A stretch of DNA of 11,602 nt from an uncultured Eubacteriales bacterium (GTDB lineage: Bacteria > Bacillota > Clostridia > Christensenellales > CAG-138). The position numbers and the translations under genes are program-made. Shown in pieces: positions 6,825 through 11,602 of the stretch. The stretch's first letter is position 1; every line of letters starts with the position of its first letter. The stretch spans positions 1-11,602 of the forward strand of contig UQGA01000033.1 of NCBI GenBank assembly GCA_900540495.1. The letters are read 5' to 3'. Below the pieces are notes generated by a model that ran no database searches, was not told where the DNA came from, and worked only from the letters and a program-made list of their open reading frames with translations.

Positions 6825-7985
6825 TCAATAGTTCTCCTTGCGCACCTCGAAAAAGCTCTGGCTGTATCCGCACACGGGGCAGGCTTCCGGCGCTTTTTTC
6901 CCCATGACCAGGTGGCCGCAGACACGGCATTCCCACATGGTGATCTCGCTTTTTTCAAACACGCGCTGCAGCTCTACGTTTTGCAGCAGGGCGCGATACC
7001 GCAGCTCGTGCGCCTTCTCGATGGCGCCCACGTTGCGGAAACGCTCTGCCAGCTCCGGGAACCCCTCCTCGTCCGCCTCCTTTGCAAAACGGTCGTACAT
7101 ATCCGTCCATTCATAGTTCTCGCCTTCGGCAGCGGCAAGCAGATTGGCGGCGGTCTTGCCGATATGGCCAAGCGCCTCAAACCAAAGCCGCGCGTGCTCC
7201 TGTTCGTTGCGGGCGGTCTTCAGGAAGAGCTCGGCGATCTGGTCATACCCCTCCCCCTGCGCAATGGCGGCAAAGTAGGTATATTTATTGCGGGCCTGGC
7301 TTTCGCCGGCGAAGGCAGCTTCCAGATTCTTCTCCGTTTTGGTGCCGGCATAGCGGCTCACGGCGGGCTTGTCCGCGCCGTCATCGATCCGCACGAACGC
7401 GCTGGCCGGCTGATGGCAGCGCGGGCAGGTGAAGTCTGCGGGCAAAGGCCCCTCATGAATATAGCCGCAGACGGTGCATCTCCATTTCTCCATGCTCGAT
7501 TTCTCCTCCTTTTCGGGTGTCTCGTTGAACCGGACGGTGCGCAGCAGGCTTTCCACAACGTCCTGCGGGACGTCCGGGGCGTCCTTCAACTCCTGTAGAA
7601 ACGCACGGGCGTTGCCGCTTTGCGGGAGCATGAACCCCGCCTCGCGGCAAAGGTCCTCCGCCATCAGGCGGCAGGATTTCTCCACAGCGGCGGCGAGCGC
7701 GCCGGGCAACTGCGCGGCAATATTTTCGGCGGCTGCCTTGCTCTGGATGAGCGCGCGCAGAGCCTCCGTCACCTGCGGGGTCTTCTTCTGTTGTGGCGGC
7801 ATCTCAAAGGGCACCATGGAGATGGCGCCGGAGGGGCAGGCGGCGGCACACTTGCCGCAGCCGATGCACTTCCCTACATCGATGATGCTGTTCTCGGTAT
7901 CCGAAGCGCCCGTAGGGCAAACGTACAGGCAGAGGCAATCCTTGGTACATAACCGGAGATTTCGCACGGCAAACAGCTTGTCCAT
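6825..7985 (-). CDS. Ferredoxin-rubredoxin-rubrerythrin-rubredoxin fusion protein
   Basis: Likely a cytoplasmic peroxide reductase of 386 aa. From the N terminus: a ferredoxin-like module with a canonical second motif (C40, C43, C46, C50 in CIGCGKCAAACP) and an irregular first motif (C13, C17, C19, C23); a helical segment at about 65-160; a rubredoxin-type site (C170, C173, C187, C190); a ferritin-like rubrerythrin domain at about 218-345 with E228, the ExxH pair E261/H264, and E323/H326 in IEKAHELRY; and a C-terminal rubredoxin (C353, C356, C369, C372). Typical rubrerythrins have about 190 aa and one rubredoxin, so this is roughly double. Rubrerythrins reduce hydrogen peroxide at a di-iron site using electrons passed through rubredoxin; an internal relay from the Fe-S module is my inference. 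The ATG at 7985 was chosen over GTG 7988 because it forms TGATG with the upstream stop and has GGGAGG eight bases ahead. Confidence 0.92.
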   Translation of the reverse strand: MDKLFAVRNLRLCTKDCLCLYVCPTGASDTENSIIDVGKCIGCGKCAAACPSGAISMVPFEMPPQQKKTPQVTEALRALIQSKAAAENIAAQLPGALAAAVEKSCRLMAEDLCREAGFMLPQSGNARAFLQELKDAPDVPQDVVESLLRTVRFNETPEKEEKSSMEKWRCTVCGYIHEGPLPADFTCPRCHQPASAFVRIDDGADKPAVSRYAGTKTEKNLEAAFAGESQARNKYTYFAAIAQGEGYDQIAELFLKTARNEQEHARLWFEALGHIGKTAANLLAAAEGENYEWTDMYDRFAKEADEEGFPELAERFRNVGAIEKAHELRYRALLQNVELQRVFEKSEITMWECRVCGHLVMGKKAPEACPVCGYSQSFFEVRKENY

Positions 7986-8650
7986 CACATTGCCCTCCCT
8001 TCCACTTTTTCAAATTTCCAGCTTGGCACCTTGCAAACCGGGCAAATCTGCGGCGGCGCATCCCCCACAAAGAGGAACCCGCAGACGGTACATACGTATA
8101 CGCCGGTATGCGCCAGCATTGCATCGCCCTCCCGGGCATAGCGTTCGAGCAGGGAGCGAAGCATGTTGGTAACCTTTTCGCTCCAGACCAGCGCGCGCTG
8201 GGCGCCGCGATCCGCAGCGTCCGCCGCAACGGCATTGGCATACGGATATGCGCGGGACAGATCCTGCTCCACGAGTGACAGCAGCTTTTCAAAGCCGGGC
8301 GACGGCTCCGGAGCGGCTTTGGCGCGGAAATGCTCCGCAAGGCGTGCAAACGCCTCCGCTTCCTTCGCCTGGTATTGCTTTTCACAGCCCCGGGCAAGGT
8401 TGGAACAGATCACGCTCATCTCCATGGCAGAAAGCTCCCGCTCCACCTCCGGCGCCTCCGGCGCGACATCCGGCTCCGGGGCGGCCTGCGCCGCTTTCTC
8501 GCGGAACGCGCTTTTACTGGCGCCGCACAAGGGGCAGGTCCAGTCGTCCGGCAGATCCTCCCATCTCGTTCCCGGCGCAATGCCTGCTTCCGGGATGCCC
8601 TTCGCTTCCTCGTAGACATAGCCACATACCGAGCAAACATAGCTTTTCAT
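7985..8650 (-). CDS. Protein with N- and C-terminal rubredoxin-type sites and a helical middle
   Basis: The 221-aa product starts with a complete rubredoxin (residues 1-49): C6/C9 in CSVCGYVYEE, the DLPDDWTCPLCG stretch with C39/C42, and aromatic residues at the usual places. It ends with a second, shorter four-cysteine site like the C-terminal domain of rubrerythrin (C187, C190, C203, C206). Between lie an Ala/Pro/Glu-rich linker (about 52-70) and a helical region (about 72-180) that may be a degenerate ferritin-like domain; I do not see the ExxH pairs needed for a di-iron centre. It is probably an electron carrier serving the rubrerythrin fusion next to it, with which it is coupled by TGATG. 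The ATG at 8650 has a perfect AGGAGGTG about 11 bases upstream. Annotators would probably call it rubredoxin; the middle domain has no firm identity. Confidence 0.9.
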   Translation of the reverse strand: MKSYVCSVCGYVYEEAKGIPEAGIAPGTRWEDLPDDWTCPLCGASKSAFREKAAQAAPEPDVAPEAPEVERELSAMEMSVICSNLARGCEKQYQAKEAEAFARLAEHFRAKAAPEPSPGFEKLLSLVEQDLSRAYPYANAVAADAADRGAQRALVWSEKVTNMLRSLLERYAREGDAMLAHTGVYVCTVCGFLFVGDAPPQICPVCKVPSWKFEKVEGRAM

Positions 8651-9069
8651 GAAAAATCATCCACCTCCTCTTTGCTTTTTCGGGCGAGCGCCACGCTCCC
8701 CCCCTACCGGCAGCTTACCATATGCGCTGCTGCATTGCAAGCATAGCCTTGCGCAGCCGAAAGCCCGGCTTGACGGCCGCACGGACGCAGGCCGGAAAGC
8801 CCGCAGTTAACCATCCGCCAAGGGTTTTCATATATATCCTTCATCTGTTTTTCTCCCCTTCATGCCGCAAAAAAGAGCGGCGGAACCTGTTGTCCCCGCC
8901 ACCCTTTTCGACCTGTTCGCTGTCCCGTCAGAATGCCCAAAACAATTCGGCAAACAGGAAAATTTACCGTTTTCATAGGGATCTGCCTTCCCCCCCTCTC
9001 CGCGCATCCTTCGGCCTGCTCTCCCCGGGCCATTGGACTTGAACCCGCACCTTTTCGTTCTTCCACGAC
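8651..9069. other. Intergenic region without a supported gene
   Basis: About 420 bases between the surface-protein terminator and the rubredoxin-type gene. The promoter of the rubredoxin/rubrerythrin operon must lie here unless it is read through from upstream. I find only a -10-like TATATAT at 8831-8837 with no matching -35 box, so I do not call it. Several short minus-strand frames exist, for example 46 codons at 8844-8704 with GGGGAG eight bases upstream, and 38 codons ending near 8860, but none resembles a known protein. A small inverted pair, GCCGC/GCGGC, lies around 8864-8881. I see no RNA gene, repeat family or mobile-element end. Confidence 0.5.
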
Positions 9070-9110
9070 AAGAGGCGGCAACAGGCCAAATCAGCCCGTT
9101 GCCGCCTCTT
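9070..9110 (-). terminator. Terminator-like hairpin after the LPxTG protein gene
   Basis: Two 17-nt arms (9070-9086 and 9094-9110) with a 7-nt loop form a full stem in minus-strand RNA with one G-U pair; plus-strand RNA would have a C-A mismatch there. It starts 14 bp past the stop codon. Beyond the CUCUU that ends the stem there is no U-run. Confidence 0.72.
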
Positions 9111-9123
9111 ATCCATGTATCCG

Positions 9124-11313
9124 TTAATTCGACTGCTTCTTTTTCCTGAGCGCCGCCGTCCCAAGCGCACCGCCGGATAGGAGCAACAGGGCAACCCAAA
9201 GCAGCATATGATGGTTGTCGCCGGTCTCGGGCAAGTCGGTAATATCGGGTGTTTCTGTTGCCGCTACTGTCCAGCCGGCATATACCGTCTTATGCCCGTC
9301 CAACGTGATGGAGGCGACTTTCCCGGTCAAATTCCGGTTCGTATACCAACCGGTAAAGACGAAGCCGTCTTTTTCCGGCGTATACTTTGAAAGATCAATC
9401 ACGGAGCCCTCCACGGCATTCACCGAAGTGATGCTGCTGCCGCCGTTGGTTTCGAAGGTGAGTGTATAGGTAATAGGAGCCATTTTTTGAGTGGAGCAGG
9501 AAAAGCTTTTCCAATTGTATACGATTTCTTTAGAGATTACTGCTTTTCCTGTAAAAGGAGAGCCATCTATTTCTTCTGCGCTTTCATTCTGTGCCTGCAA
9601 GAATTCTTTCACTGCTTGCGGATAGTCTTCCCATGCAAGCCCCCATGTTTCAAATACACCAACCAATTCCTCATTTGCCTTCATGGTCAAAATCAAGTTG
9701 CCAGACGGTTGTGCAATAAACTCCCCATCTAGGTAGAATGCGCCAGTGTTTCCGAGTGCTTGAACATTTCCGTCGTAAAAAATAATGTTTCCTTTGGAAG
9801 ATGCTTTTTTGCTTTGGGCAGACATGGCTTGGATCTCTCCGCTCGATGCAACAACGCCATAGCATTTTATGTCATAGTTATCCGCATATTCGATATATCC
9901 TAACAAATCAACCCCGCCGGCAAGAAATTCCACATCGCCCGCCATGGCAACGACAGCTGCGGAGAAGTTGCCTGCGTATCCTCCGTTTACCATAACCTTT
10001 GCTGTTTCACCGGCAAACACCACATTTCCGGCTTGGCTCAGAATGCCGCAGCTCAAATCTGCCTCTACTCCGTCCATCGGGACAGCGTTCGATCCCGACG
10101 CAAAAACCTCTCCGGCGTTGACGGTCACATCCCCGTATGCGCAGATCCCACTGCATACAGCAGATTCCGTCATACCGATTGACGTGGTTAGTTTTCCACC
10201 GTTAATAGTTACGCTGCCGGTTTCGGCAAAAATGCCAAAGCTTCCTCCGGAAGAAACTGAGTGGGCATCACTGCGGTCGCCTATGGCGTTCACCTCGCCG
10301 TTTATAATCACGTTTCCATAACTGCTGTATACCCCGGCACTGATAACAGCTTCCCGTCCTCTGGTATACACTTGAGCATCATTGATCGTCACGTCACCGT
10401 AAGCCATCAGGCCGGCGCCGACCCCTGCGTCATCTGCGCTGGTAAATCCACTATCTTGGAAATTGACCTGCACAACCGCCTTGTTATCGACCGTGAGACT
10501 TCCGTTCAGGCTTCCGATATCCACACTGAGGAGTTCAGCTTCGTTGCTTTGCGCTTTTACTGTGCCGCCAGAGATGTGAATATCTCCCTTCGTCGGAGCA
10601 ATAATGCCTCCACTGTGCTGAACATTATCATCTTCGAAGGACCTGATAACGCTGTTGCTTTGTGCAGTTACATCGGAATTCTTTATTTCAATTCCCTTTG
10701 TACCTACCATGGCATAGCTATAGCATCCGCTCCCGGCCACAGCTTTTACCGTTGCGTTTGTAATCGAAATGGCGCTTCCACTGATACCGCAGCTTTTAGA
10801 ATCGCTTTTAAGCGAGGCATCGCTGCTTTCGGCAGTAACCTTCACTCCGTCCTCAATAAAAATATCCTTCCCATAAATGCCGTAAGAGGAATAGTCTGCT
10901 TCCAAAGTCTGCGGGGAGGATGTAGCGGTCAAAACAGCATCAGCAGCATTTTCTCCGGCAAAGATTCTAATATTGCCGTTTTGACTGTAAACAGCCGCAC
11001 AAATATTTTGGGCAGACAATCCTGACGAGATAACGCTGTTTTTTCCTATAAGCTCGATCAACAGTTCCCCTTCTGCATAGATACCGTATGGCACGTTCTC
11101 AGCCGTAATAGTCGCATTCTTTAAGGTCAATACATTTTCCTCCGGGTCGTATGATACGGTTCCATTTCCCAGCACATCTCCGGCAGTTTCAGCAGTGATC
11201 TGCGTACCTGCTACATACGGATACTTGTCTTCGTCAAGAGCGGAAATGGACACGGGCATTAGTCCCACGATTATTACCGCACAGAGCAGTAGGTTTACAA
11301 TCCGTCTTTTCAT
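9124..11313 (-). CDS. LPxTG-anchored surface protein with beta-helix-like repeats and an InlB-type repeat
   Basis: A 729-aa secreted, cell-wall-anchored protein. Residues 1-25 are a signal peptide (KRR, hydrophobic core, likely cleavage after VSISA). Residues about 27-545 are a run of degenerate repeats with the theme SYGIYG..., G.VTINGG.V.A (for example 143-160, 300-315, 358-373, 388-402, 421-437), suggesting a right-handed beta-helix like those annotated as carbohydrate-binding domains in Clostridia. Residues about 616-682 form an InlB B-repeat/Listeria-Bacteroides repeat (TFETNGGSSI, FTGWYTN, VYAGW). LPETG at 694-698, a membrane segment at about 702-720 and a KKK tail make the sortase signal. 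The gene is visibly more AT-rich than the cas and rubrerythrin genes, especially in the repeat region. It starts with an ATGA overlap on the upstream ORF and has GGGGG nine bases ahead. The ligand is unknown; adhesion or glycan binding is inference. Confidence 0.9.
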   Translation of the reverse strand: MKRRIVNLLLCAVIIVGLMPVSISALDEDKYPYVAGTQITAETAGDVLGNGTVSYDPEENVLTLKNATITAENVPYGIYAEGELLIELIGKNSVISSGLSAQNICAAVYSQNGNIRIFAGENAADAVLTATSSPQTLEADYSSYGIYGKDIFIEDGVKVTAESSDASLKSDSKSCGISGSAISITNATVKAVAGSGCYSYAMVGTKGIEIKNSDVTAQSNSVIRSFEDDNVQHSGGIIAPTKGDIHISGGTVKAQSNEAELLSVDIGSLNGSLTVDNKAVVQVNFQDSGFTSADDAGVGAGLMAYGDVTINDAQVYTRGREAVISAGVYSSYGNVIINGEVNAIGDRSDAHSVSSGGSFGIFAETGSVTINGGKLTTSIGMTESAVCSGICAYGDVTVNAGEVFASGSNAVPMDGVEADLSCGILSQAGNVVFAGETAKVMVNGGYAGNFSAAVVAMAGDVEFLAGGVDLLGYIEYADNYDIKCYGVVASSGEIQAMSAQSKKASSKGNIIFYDGNVQALGNTGAFYLDGEFIAQPSGNLILTMKANEELVGVFETWGLAWEDYPQAVKEFLQAQNESAEEIDGSPFTGKAVISKEIVYNWKSFSCSTQKMAPITYTLTFETNGGSSITSVNAVEGSVIDLSKYTPEKDGFVFTGWYTNRNLTGKVASITLDGHKTVYAGWTVAATETPDITDLPETGDNHHMLLWVALLLLSGGALGTAALRKKKQSN

Positions 11314-11600
11314 TCTTGTGTTCCCCCTTTATACAATTTCTTTTTGTCTGTGTTAAGATCGCGCCGCTTTTGTTTATGTCCGCAGACGCCAAGCAACGTG
11401 TCCGGCGTTTGCCGATAGAAACGGCAGGATCCGCAGTCAGTACATGGCGCTGTGTCCAACGCTTCTCCATATACACAGGCATCCTCCCCGGTAAACAGGA
11501 TCGGACACCCTTCAGGAGTGTAGACCGGATTCTCAATAAAGTCCGGAAAAATTTCAATTTCCTTTCCGGCAAGCTCGTCATAACACAGGGGAATCTCCAA
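11310..11600 (-). CDS. Cysteine-rich small protein, possibly cut by the right window edge
   Basis: An open frame of 96 codons is visible, from a possible TTG start at 11600 to TGA at 11312-11310. The window ends two bases further, so the true start may lie outside. Cysteines fall at 6, 32, 42, 53, 56, 59 and 73 of this reading, with the cluster CTDCGSCRFY (53-62) and GVCGH (71-75), suggesting a metal or Fe-S site. The last 20 residues are basic. I see no signal peptide or membrane helix in what is visible. I do not recognise a named family. The stop overlaps the start of the LPxTG gene as ATGA, so the two are very probably cotranscribed, though a functional link between a cytoplasmic metal-binding protein and a surface protein is not obvious. 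Confidence 0.65.
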   Translation of the reverse strand: MEIPLCYDELAGKEIEIFPDFIENPVYTPEGCPILFTGEDACVYGEALDTAPCTDCGSCRFYRQTPDTLLGVCGHKQKRRDLNTDKKKLYKGGTQE

Positions 11601-11602
11601 CA

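Noticed and set aside
6452..6831. Plus-strand open frames across tracrRNA and the following region.
   Set aside because: They lie in the tracrRNA and its terminator, have no good start context and match no protein.
9018..9056. Minus-strand GGTGCGGGTTCAAGTCC looks like a tRNA T-arm, perhaps a tRNA end or attachment site.
   Set aside because: The T-stem does not pair beyond two bases, and no acceptor, D-arm or anticodon arm is found nearby.
9944..11025. Plus-strand open frames of up to 254 codons opposite the LPxTG gene.
   Set aside because: Antisense to a gene with signal peptide, InlB repeat and sorting signal; no features of their own.
11234..11581. Second minus-strand frame of 115 codons overlapping the cysteine-rich protein.
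   Set aside because: It overlaps two better-supported genes in another frame; the cysteine motifs and ATGA junction favour the 11310-11600 frame.

Overview
The window comes from a fairly GC-rich Gram-positive anaerobe, most likely a member of the Clostridia (Bacillota). The basis is a type II-A CRISPR-Cas system with csn2, an LPxTG sortase-anchored surface protein, strong GGAGG-type ribosome binding sites, and a rubrerythrin/rubredoxin operon of the sort anaerobes use against peroxide and oxygen. I cannot assign a genus from sequence alone. Every protein gene lies on the minus strand; the only supported plus-strand gene is the tracrRNA.

Layout in plus coordinates; read right to left for transcription. 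(1) 1-407 is a CRISPR array with six full repeats and one cut by the window edge. It is preceded on its own strand by a short leader (408-488) with its own promoter. (2) 489-6431 is a compact type II-A operon, cas9-cas1-cas2-csn2, with ATGA or GTGA overlaps at two junctions and an 11-nt gap at the third. (3) 6432-6767 is a dense regulatory region. It holds the divergent tracrRNA (about 6468-6584, plus strand) with promoter and terminator, a minus-strand promoter for the cas operon at 6730-6758, and a possible 60-codon leader ORF ending in an ATGA overlap with the cas9 start. (4) 6768-8650 is a two-gene oxidative-stress operon ending in a hairpin. The first gene encodes a protein with two rubredoxin-type sites. 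The second encodes a ferredoxin/rubredoxin/rubrerythrin/rubredoxin fusion, coupled by a TGATG junction. (5) 8651-9069 has no gene I can support. (6) 9070-11602 holds a long beta-helix-like LPxTG surface protein with its terminator hairpin, coupled by ATGA to a cysteine-rich small protein running to the window edge.

How the parts work together: the array transcript, read on the minus strand, pairs over about 27 bp with the plus-strand tracrRNA. The lower stem, GA/AAGU bulge and upper stem are laid out as in the Streptococcus pyogenes duplex. Cas9 carries all RuvC and HNH catalytic residues, Cas1 has its E-H-E triad, and the leader ends in ATTTGAG, a leader-anchor sequence known from type II-A systems. 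The locus therefore looks intact and able to acquire spacers and interfere.

The most unusual feature is the cas9/tracrRNA divergent region. The tracrRNA -35 box sits inside the cas9 SD-to-start spacer. The likely cas9 mRNA leader is antisense to the whole tracrRNA and may be translated. The tracrRNA 5' end can fold on itself and hide part of its anti-repeat. I see no wholly new system; the novelty candidates are this regulatory arrangement, a Cas9 whose C-terminal PAM-reading region differs from S. pyogenes Cas9, and the four-module rubrerythrin.
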